Shown here piece after piece: positions 18,429-26,438 of a DNA stretch of 64,000 nt (position 1 is the first letter of the stretch; each line of letters opens with the position of its first letter). The notes under the pieces were generated by a model. That model was not told where the DNA came from. It did no database searches and was given only the letters and a program-made list of their open reading frames with translations. The DNA is from Phycisphaerales bacterium (GTDB lineage: Bacteria; Planctomycetota; Phycisphaerae; Phycisphaerales; UBA1924), in assembly GCA_029260395.1 (NCBI GenBank), contig JAJDDJ010000018.1:310001-374000 (forward strand), in the 5' to 3' direction. The position numbers and the translations under genes were made by a program.

Positions 18429-19022
18429 TTAGCTCGAGGCCGAGCCTTCCTTGGGCGGGTGGGTCAGAATCTCGTCGACCAGGCCGTAGTCCACCGCCTC
18501 TTGGGCGTTGAAGAACTTGTCTCGCTCGCCGTCTTTGTGGATCTGCTCAACGCTCAGGCCGGTGTGCTTGGCCAGAATCTCGTTGAGCTGCTTCTTGGCC
18601 TTGATGATCTGCTCGGCCTGGATACGGATGTCCTCCGTCTGGCCCGTCACGCCCCCGTGGGGCTGGTGGATCATCACCGTGCCGTGGGGCAGGATGTACC
18701 GCTTGCCCTCGGCGCCCGCAGCGAGAAGCACCGCGGCGCCCGAGTACGCGTACCCGATGCAGTACGTCTCGACCGGGCTGCTCAGCAGCTTCATGGTGTC
18801 GTAGATCGCCAGCGTGTCGTCCACCGCCCCGCCGGGGCTCTTGATGTACAGGTTGATCGGCTGGCCACGCTTCTGGTGCTCCAGATAGTGCAGCTGCATC
18901 ATCACGCGTGTCGCGCTCGCGTGGTTGATGTCTGTCGTTAGGAACACGATCCGGTGCTCGAGGAGCAGTTCCTCGATCGTCATCTCGCGCGTCCGCTGGT
19001 AGTTCACATTCGCCGCCGGCAT
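18429..19022 (-). CDS. clpP: ATP-dependent Clp protease proteolytic subunit (second paralogue)
   Basis: This is the upstream gene of the pair, 197 residues from ATG 19022, which has a near-perfect AGGAGG five bases before it. The catalytic residues are present: Ser in GYAYSGAAVLLA (near 96), His in HGTVMIHQPHGG (near 120), and Asp in KDGERDKFFNA (near 169). The Ser motif (YSGA rather than ASMG) differs from its neighbour, so the two are old paralogues, not a fresh duplication. A candidate -10 TAGTAT and an inverted repeat lie upstream (19085-19114). Confidence 0.94.
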   Translation of the reverse strand: MPAANVNYQRTREMTIEELLLEHRIVFLTTDINHASATRVMMQLHYLEHQKRGQPINLYIKSPGGAVDDTLAIYDTMKLLSSPVETYCIGYAYSGAAVLLAAGAEGKRYILPHGTVMIHQPHGGVTGQTEDIRIQAEQIIKAKKQLNEILAKHTGLSVEQIHKDGERDKFFNAQEAVDYGLVDEILTHPPKEGSASS

Positions 19023-19084
19023 CCAGACCTCCTGCTCCCGCCAAACACACGCCTTCTTCAGGCCCGTGTGCCCGAACGCATCGC

Positions 19085-19114
19085 ATACTAGCCAGCCCTC
19101 TCCCGACGGCTGGC
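19085..19114 (-). promoter_or_regulatory. Candidate clpP promoter with operator-like inverted repeat
   Basis: On the minus strand TAGTAT (19090-19085) is a good -10. Directly upstream is a perfect 7-bp inverted repeat, GCCAGCC (19091-19097) and GGCTGGC (19108-19114) with a 10-base spacer, covering the spacer and -35 region. No -35 consensus is visible, which fits a regulated promoter. It is not a CIRCE element. Confidence 0.35.
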
Positions 19115-19285
19115 GGTCCTGTTCTATCGGCTGTTGCCCCCCGCAGCCGCACGCTTCCTCGCGCCTTTGCGCGCTTCTTGCTAGGCCCAATCGCTCACCA
19201 CGAGCCGCCAGCATTCCCTCGCCATCGAGCGCATCACCCTGTCTCGAAAAGAGTTCCGCGCCTTTCCCAACCCCCCATGGCCGCG

Positions 19286-19314
19286 TTGCTCATCCGCTCG
19301 CAGCCTTCTACTAT
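19286..19314 (+). promoter_or_regulatory. Sigma-70-like promoter for phosphoesterase gene
   Basis: TTGCTC (19286-19291), a 17-base spacer, then TACTAT (19309-19314). The predicted transcript start is about 48 bases before GTG 19369. Confidence 0.5.
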
Positions 19315-19368
19315 CGCCTCCTGTTCCCATTTTTGACCGCTCGTTCCCACCCACCCGAGGCCTCCAAC

Positions 19369-20148
19369 GTGCCCACCGCCGTTATCAGCGACACCCACGG
19401 CAACGCCGAGGCCCTCCGTTCCGTCCTCACAGACATCAAGGACAAGGGCTGCGACCGCATCATCTGCCTGGGCGACATCATCGGCTACGGCCCCGAGCCG
19501 CTCGCGTGCATCGACCTCGTCCGCGAACGCTGCACTTGGGCCCTGATGGGCAACCACGACTTCGCCGCCCTCTACGAGCCCACCAATTTCAACCAGAGCG
19601 CCGAGCAGTCCGCCTTCTGGACCCGCGCCCAGCTCGATGCCGAGCCCGACCTCGACCTCAAGAAGCAACGCTACGACTTTCTCAACAAGCTCCGCGTCCG
19701 AGTCGTCGAAAAGACCCCGGGCGAAACGCACGACCTGCTCGCGGTCCACGGCTCGCCCCGCAGGCCGATCAACGAATACATCTTTCCAGACGACGCCCTC
19801 ACCAGCCCCGACAAGCTCGAATCCATCTTCAAGCGTGTCCAGAGCCTGTGTGTTGTGGGCCATACCCATGTGCCCGGCGTGTTCACCGACGAGAACGAGT
19901 TCTACCCGCCCTCAGAGCTCTCCGGCGACCAGACCTACGCGTTTGATCCCGAAGAAAAAGCCATCATCAACGTCGGCTCCGTCGGTCAGCCCCGAGACCT
20001 CGACCCCCGAGCCAGCTACGCCATACTCCATGAAGACCGCGTGCAATTTGTCCGCGTCGAGTACGACAAACAGAAGACCGCCGACATGATTTTCGCTATC
20101 CCTGAACTCAACGACTGGCTCGGCGAGCGCCTCATCGAAGGCCGCTAG
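19369..20148 (+). CDS. Calcineurin-like metallophosphoesterase, YfcE/ApaH-like
   Basis: This 259-residue cytoplasmic enzyme has the full two-metal signature: DTHGN at residues 8-12, GDIIGYGPEP near 38, GNHD near 63, the third-His block VHGSP near 126 and GHTHVPG near 164. Start GTG 19369 is chosen because PTAVISDTHGN is the usual N-terminus and the longer frame adds a low-complexity leader. The GxGPEP motif is typical of predicted phosphodiesterases related to diadenosine tetraphosphatase; substrate unknown. It precedes yidC by 68 bp. Confidence 0.88.
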   Translation: MPTAVISDTHGNAEALRSVLTDIKDKGCDRIICLGDIIGYGPEPLACIDLVRERCTWALMGNHDFAALYEPTNFNQSAEQSAFWTRAQLDAEPDLDLKKQRYDFLNKLRVRVVEKTPGETHDLLAVHGSPRRPINEYIFPDDALTSPDKLESIFKRVQSLCVVGHTHVPGVFTDENEFYPPSELSGDQTYAFDPEEKAIINVGSVGQPRDLDPRASYAILHEDRVQFVRVEYDKQKTADMIFAIPELNDWLGERLIEGR

Positions 20149-20216
20149 CCCGTTCCGGCCTCCGCTCTTCCTCCGTCTCAAAATCCACAAGCGATCACGC
20201 GAGCACCCCTCCCTCC

Positions 20217-22613
20217 ATGCCGCCCATCCAACGCAAGAAATCCGCCCTGCGCATCATCATCCCGTTCGCGCTGGCGGTCGGGGCCGTCGCGCTGGCCATA
20301 GCCGTCGGCCTCAACACGACCAAGGGCCGCAACACCAACCAGCCCACCGCCCCGCTCGCCCAAGATGCCTCCCCCCAGGCCGAGCCGGTGAACCAGCCGC
20401 AAGCCGGGCCAGAGCAAGCACCCCAACAAGGCGCCAGCCAAGCTGGCAACCAGAACGCCGAGCCCAACCCCGAACCTGTCTCGGCTAGGCCCGCCAGCCA
20501 GCCACAAGCCGCCGACCCGCTCTCCGAGCCGACTGCCAACCCCGCGCTCGTCGGGCTCAAGGCTCGCACGTTCGAGGCACCCGCGGATAGCCCCGCGTCG
20601 CTCGGCTCGCTCGACCCTGGCGGCTCCATCAAGCTCCGCGCCGAGTTCAGCATCCGCGATGCGGGCGTTACGTCCCTCCGCCTCGCCGACGGGTTCACCA
20701 CCGCCGATGCCGAGCACGCCGCCGCCGCTGGCGATCCTGTCACCACCGAGGACCACGTCGAGGTGCAGTCCGTCCTCCGGCACGGCGATCTCTACCTCAC
20801 CCCGCTGGCGGCTTCGTCCATCACGCTCGACAACCAGACCGTCTACCTCGACTTCGCGCCCCTCGGCAGCACTGTCTGGAAGGAGACCGCTCCCGGCACG
20901 TTCGAGGCGCGCATCGCCAACGACCAGGACCAAGACGTCGCCCGCGTCATCCGCGCCTACACCCTCGACCCCGACAGCCACAACCTCTACCTCTCCCAGC
21001 GCGTCGAGAACCTGACCCCGGCCCCCTTCACCGCCCAGCTCGTCACCATCGGCCCCACCGACCAGCCCAAAGACACCCTCGGGTACGGCGGAGATAAACG
21101 CCGGGTCCGCTTTGGCTACCTCGCTAGCCCAGCCATCGACCCCCATCGCAACGTCGTCTCAGCCGACGACTACCTCCTGCCGCGCAAGAGCACCTTCGGG
21201 GCCATCAACAAGGCCACCGGCATCTACCCGCCCGTCGAGACGGTCTGGCCCAACGCTGCGAGCACTGAAAAGCAACGCGAACTCGTCTGGCTCGGCGTAA
21301 CGAGCCGCTACTTCGCGGCCATCCTCCACAAGGACCTCCCGAACGCGGTTGATCTCTCGAACCCCAAAGCGCCCGCTATCAACCGGGTCTTCGATGATGT
21401 TGTCCGCGTCGAGCGTGTGCTCATCAACAAGCCCGAGGCCAAGGCCGGCATGTTCGGCGGCACCAAGCAGGTCAACGACCCGCTCATGGCACTCTCCGTC
21501 ACCGCTGCCCCCATGACCGTGCCGGCGAACGGCGCCAACAGCCAGAACTGGGGCCTCTACGTCGGCCCGCTGCTGCCCCGCGCCATCAAGGCCGAGCCCG
21601 AGTCCGCAGCACTGGGCCTCGATGAAATCGTCGTCTACAACTTCGGCGGGCCCTGCTCGTTCTGCACGTTCACCTGGCTCACCGGCCCGCTGCGCAACCT
21701 GCTCAAGTTCCTCCACTCCATCACCTTCGACTGGGCGCTCTCCATCATCTTGCTGGTCGTCTGCGTGCGCACGCTGCTGCACCCGATCACGCGGTGGAGC
21801 CAGATCAAGATGCAGCGGTTCGGCAAGCAAATGCAGGGCATGGCGCCAAAGCAAAAGAAGATCCAAGAACGCTACAAGGATGACGCCGTTAAAATGCGCG
21901 AAGAGATGGGCAAGCTCTGGCGCGAAGAGGGCGTGAGCCCCGCCGGGTTCCTGGGATGTTTGCCCATGTTCCTCCAGAGCCCCGTCTGGATCGCGCTCTA
22001 CGCCACCCTCTACTTCACCTACGACCTCCGCCACGAGCCCGCGTTCTTTGGCATCTTCCAGACGCTCACCAACAACGCGTGGCATTTCATGGGCGACCTC
22101 TCCGAGCCCGACCGCGCCATCAGCTTCGGCGCCACCGGCTTCGCCCTACCGCTCATGGGCACCATCAAGTCGCTGAACATCATGCCGCTCGCGCTGGGCG
22201 CGGTCTTCTACGTTCACCAAAAATACCTCACGCCCCCCACCGGCGCTGCGATGACGCCCGAGCAGGAGAGCCAGCAGAAGATGATGCGCCTCATCAGCGT
22301 CTTCATGTTCCCCGTGCTGATGTATAACGCGCCCTGCGGCCTCTCCCTCTACTTCATCACCAACTCCACGCTCGCCATCTTCGAGACCCGCTGGATCCGT
22401 GCGCACATGGACAAGCACAACATGCTCGACCCCGAGCACCTCAAGCGCAACACCAAAGCCGCGCCCAAGCCCGGCTCGTGGCGGCACCGACTTGCCGTCA
22501 AACTCGAAGAACAACAGCGGGCACGCGCTCAGCAGGATCACCGCTCGCCCAAGCGCGAGCCCAAGGCCGCCAAGCCCGAGGCCCCCGAGCGCCGGTATAA
22601 GAAGAAGAAGTAG
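20217..22613 (+). CDS. yidC: Membrane protein insertase YidC
   Basis: YidC inserts inner-membrane proteins, alone or with SecYEG. The 798-residue product has an N-terminal membrane helix (about 10-30), a long Pro/Gln/Ala-rich linker (35-115), a periplasmic beta domain (about 115-480), then the conserved five-helix core from about 500: helix with LLVVCVRTLLHPITR carrying the essential positive Arg, a charged cytoplasmic hairpin (KQKKIQERYKDD), LPMFLQSPVWIALY near 582, a further helix near 645, and the last near 700. The tail is strongly basic, ending KKKK, suited to ribosome binding. It is larger than E. coli YidC (548) through the linker and P1 domain. mnmE follows 9 bp later, as in many bacteria. 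Confidence 0.95.
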   Translation: MPPIQRKKSALRIIIPFALAVGAVALAIAVGLNTTKGRNTNQPTAPLAQDASPQAEPVNQPQAGPEQAPQQGASQAGNQNAEPNPEPVSARPASQPQAADPLSEPTANPALVGLKARTFEAPADSPASLGSLDPGGSIKLRAEFSIRDAGVTSLRLADGFTTADAEHAAAAGDPVTTEDHVEVQSVLRHGDLYLTPLAASSITLDNQTVYLDFAPLGSTVWKETAPGTFEARIANDQDQDVARVIRAYTLDPDSHNLYLSQRVENLTPAPFTAQLVTIGPTDQPKDTLGYGGDKRRVRFGYLASPAIDPHRNVVSADDYLLPRKSTFGAINKATGIYPPVETVWPNAASTEKQRELVWLGVTSRYFAAILHKDLPNAVDLSNPKAPAINRVFDDVVRVERVLINKPEAKAGMFGGTKQVNDPLMALSVTAAPMTVPANGANSQNWGLYVGPLLPRAIKAEPESAALGLDEIVVYNFGGPCSFCTFTWLTGPLRNLLKFLHSITFDWALSIILLVVCVRTLLHPITRWSQIKMQRFGKQMQGMAPKQKKIQERYKDDAVKMREEMGKLWREEGVSPAGFLGCLPMFLQSPVWIALYATLYFTYDLRHEPAFFGIFQTLTNNAWHFMGDLSEPDRAISFGATGFALPLMGTIKSLNIMPLALGAVFYVHQKYLTPPTGAAMTPEQESQQKMMRLISVFMFPVLMYNAPCGLSLYFITNSTLAIFETRWIRAHMDKHNMLDPEHLKRNTKAAPKPGSWRHRLAVKLEEQQRARAQQDHRSPKREPKAAKPEAPERRYKKKK

Positions 22614-22622
22614 GCCCTCGCC

Positions 22623-23951
22623 GTGCATCCCGGCGACACCATCGCAGCCATCGCCACCGGCTCTTCGCCCAGCGGCGCTACCCACGCCCTGCTCCGTCTC
22701 AGCGGACCCGATGCGATCGCCGCTCTCTCCACGCTGCTGACCGATCCGCCAGCCAGCACCCGCCACAGCGAGCACGTCGTGTTGAAGCTGGGAAACGCCA
22801 CGCTTCCCGCCACGCTGATGGTGTTCCCCGGCCCGCGCAGCTTCACGGGCGAGCACTGCGCCGAGCTGATCGTTCCCGCCAACGCCTGGTTGCTCGATCG
22901 GCTCATGCACGCCCTGTGCGCGCACGCGGGGGTCCGCCCCGCTGAGCCCGGCGAGTTCAGCGCCCGCGCCTATCTCGCGGGTAGGCTCTCGCTCAGCGAG
23001 GCCGAGGGGCTCGCGGCCCTCATCGCAGCAGACAACCAGAGCCAGCTCGCGGCTGCCGAGGAACTGGCACAGGGCCGAGCGGGCGAACAGCATCAGGTGT
23101 GGGCGCATGAGCTTACCGAACTGCTCGCGCTGACCGAGGCCGGCATCGACTTCACCGACCAAGAAGATGTCGTCGCCATTGCTCCAGCCGATCTCTCGCA
23201 ACGGCTCGGCGCGCTCCGCGACGCCATCGTTGCTGTAGCGCCCTCGGCTGTGCGCACGGGCGCGGTGCGTGTCGCGCTGGTCGGCCCGCCCAACGCGGGC
23301 AAGAGCACGCTCTTTAACGCCCTGCTCGGCAAGAACCGGGCGATCACCTCCGACCGATCGGGCACCACGCGCGACGCGATTGTTGAGCCTCTCGATCTTC
23401 GGCCCATTTGCTTTGAAGCGGTCGAACTCGTTGATTTGCCTGGCCTCGATGCCAGCGCCGATGGCGCTATCGCCGAGCAAGCCCAGCTCAGAGCCCATCA
23501 GGCGCTCGACCGCGCCGATGTGCTGCTGGTGTGTACGCCAGCCAAATCGCTCGATGCCGGTGGCAACGACCCGCGCGCCATCCACGTGCGCACGAAGGCC
23601 GACCGGCCTAGCAGCACATCCTCTACTGGCTTAGCAGTCTGCGCCATCGACGGGTTCGGGCTTGCTGACTTGCGAACGGCCATCACACAAAGGGTCAACT
23701 CGCTCTCGACTGTCGCTGCGTCCGGTGCCGTGGCCCTCGCGCCGCGCCACGCTTCGGCGTTGCGCGAAGCCGCTGCGTGCCTCGTGCGCACGCTCGATTC
23801 CATCGACGCGAGCGCTTTGCGCCTCGATGACAGCGAGCTCGTCGCGGGCGACCTGCGCGCCGCCCTTGATGCCATGGCCCCGCTCGTGGGCCGAGTCGAA
23901 CCAGACGAGGTGCTCGGGCTGGTGTTCGGCGCGTTCTGCATCGGAAAGTAG
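22623..23951 (+). CDS. mnmE: tRNA uridine-5-carboxymethylaminomethyl GTPase MnmE, divergent
   Basis: MnmE with MnmG modifies the wobble uridine of certain tRNAs. The 442-residue protein has the N-terminal folate-binding fold, helical domain and inserted G domain: G1 GPPNAGKST near 219, G2 GTTRD near 245, and the diagnostic C-terminus FCIGK. Departures: the usual HGG after TGE is absent (SFTGEHCAELIVPANAW), the G3 DTAG is replaced by DLPG, and G4 is TKAD rather than NKxD. Start is GTG 22623 in the yidC-mnmE pair. Function is probably retained, but the divergence leaves some doubt. Confidence 0.87.
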   Translation: MHPGDTIAAIATGSSPSGATHALLRLSGPDAIAALSTLLTDPPASTRHSEHVVLKLGNATLPATLMVFPGPRSFTGEHCAELIVPANAWLLDRLMHALCAHAGVRPAEPGEFSARAYLAGRLSLSEAEGLAALIAADNQSQLAAAEELAQGRAGEQHQVWAHELTELLALTEAGIDFTDQEDVVAIAPADLSQRLGALRDAIVAVAPSAVRTGAVRVALVGPPNAGKSTLFNALLGKNRAITSDRSGTTRDAIVEPLDLRPICFEAVELVDLPGLDASADGAIAEQAQLRAHQALDRADVLLVCTPAKSLDAGGNDPRAIHVRTKADRPSSTSSTGLAVCAIDGFGLADLRTAITQRVNSLSTVAASGAVALAPRHASALREAAACLVRTLDSIDASALRLDDSELVAGDLRAALDAMAPLVGRVEPDEVLGLVFGAFCIGK

Positions 23952-24117
23952 CAAGGCCCGCTCCCGGGTCCGAGAACGCCCGGCCCACGGCTTGTCGGAC
24001 TCGGCCCGCCAGCCCATCCCCCCCGGCCCGCCTTGCTGCGCGCGCGCATCGGCATTGCCGTGCGACCTTGGCAACCCGCGTGCGGGCTGGCGGCGCAACA
24101 GCCGATGCCGTGTGGCC

Positions 24118-24136
24118 AGCCGCCTCAATAGCGGCT
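24118..24136. other. Hairpin just upstream of a gene start
   Basis: AGCCGC (24118-24123) and GCGGCT (24131-24136) form a 6-bp stem with a seven-base loop, ending 16 bases before ATG 24153 and next to its ribosome site. It could affect translation or terminate transcription coming from mnmE. Confidence 0.3.
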
Positions 24137-24152
24137 GCACACGGAGCCAAGC

Positions 24153-24647
24153 ATGATCCCACGACTGGGCAACCTGATGGTCGAAGCCGGCATCCTGACT
24201 CCCCAGCAGCGCGACCAGATTCTCTGGGTGCAGCGCGAGCACCCGAGGCCGTTCGGCGCGATCGCCGAGGAGCTCTTCGGCGTCAAGCCCATCGATGTCG
24301 AACGCGCGTGGGCGGACCAGCTCATCGACATCGCCGATCGCGTCGATCCCGCGATCATGGTCGCCGACCACGATTGCATCACGCTGATCGACCGCCGGCA
24401 GGCCTGGCAGTTCGGAGTGCTCCCCCTCAGCCGGACCGATGCCGAACTGCGCCTTTGTACGTGCCCGACGATGCTCGTCAAGGCGGTTCGCTTTGCGGGC
24501 TGGCGACTTCCCGGCTGCTGCTCGTTCGAACTGGCCCAGCCCGACCGGCTGGCCATCGCCCTCCAGCGGCACTACCCGATGCACGGGCTCGATGAGTCCG
24601 CGTTTGCAGCCCGTCCACGCCAGGGCGGTGCGAGCCAGACGGCCTGA
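24153..24647 (+). CDS. Stand-alone GspE/PilB N-terminal-domain protein
   Basis: This 164-residue protein resembles the N-terminal MshEN/T2SS-E domain of secretion ATPases: GNLMVEAGILTPQQRDQILWVQ at the start, then FGAIAEELFGVKPIDVERAWADQ near residue 39. There is no ATPase domain. A good site, GGAG, lies six bases before ATG 24153. Such free-standing domains are seen in Planctomycetes and may regulate secretion or bind c-di-GMP as MshEN does; the Arg/Leu-rich MshEN signature is not obvious here, so ligand binding is uncertain. Confidence 0.7.
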   Translation: MIPRLGNLMVEAGILTPQQRDQILWVQREHPRPFGAIAEELFGVKPIDVERAWADQLIDIADRVDPAIMVADHDCITLIDRRQAWQFGVLPLSRTDAELRLCTCPTMLVKAVRFAGWRLPGCCSFELAQPDRLAIALQRHYPMHGLDESAFAARPRQGGASQTA

Positions 24648-24706
24648 GCCCTACCAGTCCCATCGGGCCCCGCCGGACCATCCGAGGGCGTACCGTTGCG
24701 GTGCGC

Positions 24707-26344
24707 ATGCCACTTGCCGATTCCATCTCGACTGTCTCGTTCGTGAGCCTGGGGTGCCCCAAGAACCTTGTGGACTCCGAGAAAATGCTCGGCCTCCTCG
24801 CTGAGGACGGCATGCTGCCCGTTTCCGCGGGTGAACCCTCGCCCGCCCACGACGACTCGACCAACACCGACCTTGGCGCGGGCAGCACAACCGAGCACAC
24901 CATCGACGACGCCGACGCGATTGTCATCAACACCTGCGGCTTTCTCGAAAGCTCCAAGGAAGAATCGCTCGGCGTGATCCGCGCTGCGGTGCGGGCAAAG
25001 CAAGAGGGTCGCGTCAAGCGTGTCATCGTCGCGGGCTGTCTTGTTCAGCGGCACCGGTCCAAGCTCAACGAATGGGTGCCGGGCATCGACTCGATGGTCG
25101 GCGTGTTCGACCGCGACCACATCATCGAGGCCGTGCGCGGCCCGGGTTCGACCGAGCTTGCGACCGACGACACCCCGCCTTACTGGATCCACGCCAACGC
25201 CATCACCAAGGCCAAGGACGTGGGGCGCAACACGGTGGGCCTGACCGTCAACGGCAAGGACGGTAAGGGCGTGGGCTACTTTGAGTCGGATGCGGGTCGG
25301 CTGCGGCTGACCGCGCGGCACTTCGCGTACCTGCGCATCAGCGAGGGCTGCAATCAGGCGTGCGCGTTCTGCACGATTCCCTCGATCCGGGGCAAGATGC
25401 GGTCCAAGCCGCTGGAAGCAATTAAGGCCGAGGCCCGCGAGCTGTGCGCTGATGGCGCACGCGAGCTGTGCCTGATCGGCCAGGACACAACCAGCTACGG
25501 CGACGACATCGGCCAGGGGTGGAACGATGAAACCAAGTCCGGCGGCCTGCCAGAACTGCTGCGGGCGGTCTGCGAGGCGGCCGACGAGGCGACCAAGGCC
25601 GATGGACTGTCCCGCTGGGTCCGCCTGATGTACGCCTACCCGAGCAACTTCCGCGGAGAGTTCATCGAGGCCTTTAGCCAGCTGTGCCAGACCTCGTGCC
25701 TGGTGCCGTACATCGATATCCCGCTCCAGCACGCCTCTGACAACATGCTCACCGCCATGCGCCGACACGTCAGCGCGGGCCACCAGAGCCAGCTCATCCA
25801 CGATCTCCGCGAACGCATACCGGGTCTTGCCGTGCGCACGACCTTCATCAGCGGCTTTCCCGGCGAGACCGATCAGGACCATCAGGACCTGCTCGCGTTC
25901 ATCGAGGAGCACGCCTTTGAAGCAGTCGGCGTGTTCGAGTACTCGCAAGAAGACGGCACCCCCGCGGGTACGATGGAGCAGGACCCCGCCCTCGCGGTGC
26001 CCGCCGAGACCAAACGCGAGCGCAAGAGCGAGATCATGGCCCTTCAGCAATCGCTCGCTTTCGAGCAGGCCGAGTTCTTGGCTGAGCAGTTCGACCCCGA
26101 TGCACCGGGCGACTCGGGCCTCCGGCTTGACGTCCTTATCGAATCCAGCGCGGGCGTGAGCGAGGACGGCACCCCGGTCTACAAGGGCCGGGCGTACTTC
26201 CAGGCCCCGCAGATCGATGCGGTCACGCTTGTCCATTCGCTGAAGGAGCTGCCCATCGGCGACTTCACCCGGTGTGCTGTGGTGGACAGCGAGGGCTACG
26301 ACCTGATCGCGGTGCCCGAGGCGGACCTTCTGGCCGCTGACTAA
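24707..26344 (+). CDS. rimO: Ribosomal protein uS12 methylthiotransferase RimO
   Basis: RimO adds a methylthio group to an aspartate of ribosomal protein S12 using two iron-sulfur clusters. The MTTase cysteines are in SLGCPKNLVDSE (near 17), INTCGFLES and VAGCLVQRH; the radical-SAM triad is CNQACAFC near 217. The middle has IDIPLQHASDNML and the C-terminus a TRAM-like domain. At 545 residues it is about 100 longer than E. coli RimO: an Asp/Thr-rich insert near 42-65 and another near 150-200 account for this. ATG 24707 is used; GTG 24701 two codons earlier is equally possible. Confidence 0.92.
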   Translation: MPLADSISTVSFVSLGCPKNLVDSEKMLGLLAEDGMLPVSAGEPSPAHDDSTNTDLGAGSTTEHTIDDADAIVINTCGFLESSKEESLGVIRAAVRAKQEGRVKRVIVAGCLVQRHRSKLNEWVPGIDSMVGVFDRDHIIEAVRGPGSTELATDDTPPYWIHANAITKAKDVGRNTVGLTVNGKDGKGVGYFESDAGRLRLTARHFAYLRISEGCNQACAFCTIPSIRGKMRSKPLEAIKAEARELCADGARELCLIGQDTTSYGDDIGQGWNDETKSGGLPELLRAVCEAADEATKADGLSRWVRLMYAYPSNFRGEFIEAFSQLCQTSCLVPYIDIPLQHASDNMLTAMRRHVSAGHQSQLIHDLRERIPGLAVRTTFISGFPGETDQDHQDLLAFIEEHAFEAVGVFEYSQEDGTPAGTMEQDPALAVPAETKRERKSEIMALQQSLAFEQAEFLAEQFDPDAPGDSGLRLDVLIESSAGVSEDGTPVYKGRAYFQAPQIDAVTLVHSLKELPIGDFTRCAVVDSEGYDLIAVPEADLLAAD

Positions 26345-26355
26345 GCCCCGCCTTC

Positions 26356-26404
26356 GGTCTTGGTCTCAGGGTCTTGGTCTTGGGGCCTTAGTTTCAGGTC
26401 TTGG
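26356..26404 (+). repeat. GGTCTTGG short repeats
   Basis: GGTCTTGG occurs at 26356, with related copies through 26383 and another at 26397-26404, in the 94-bp gap between rimO and ftsW. It is a simple low-complexity array of roughly 6-base GGTCTT units with interruptions. Confidence 0.55.
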
Positions 26405-26438
26405 ACCGTTAGAGCCCGCTGAGCCGATACCCCCGTTG

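Larger units (their letters stand above)
19023..19368. other. Divergent intergenic region between clpP pair and phosphoesterase
   Basis: The 346-bp gap contains a leftward -10 (TAGTAT, 19085-19090) with an adjacent inverted repeat, and a rightward promoter (19286-19314). The rest is C-rich without recognisable coding or repeats. Confidence 0.45.
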
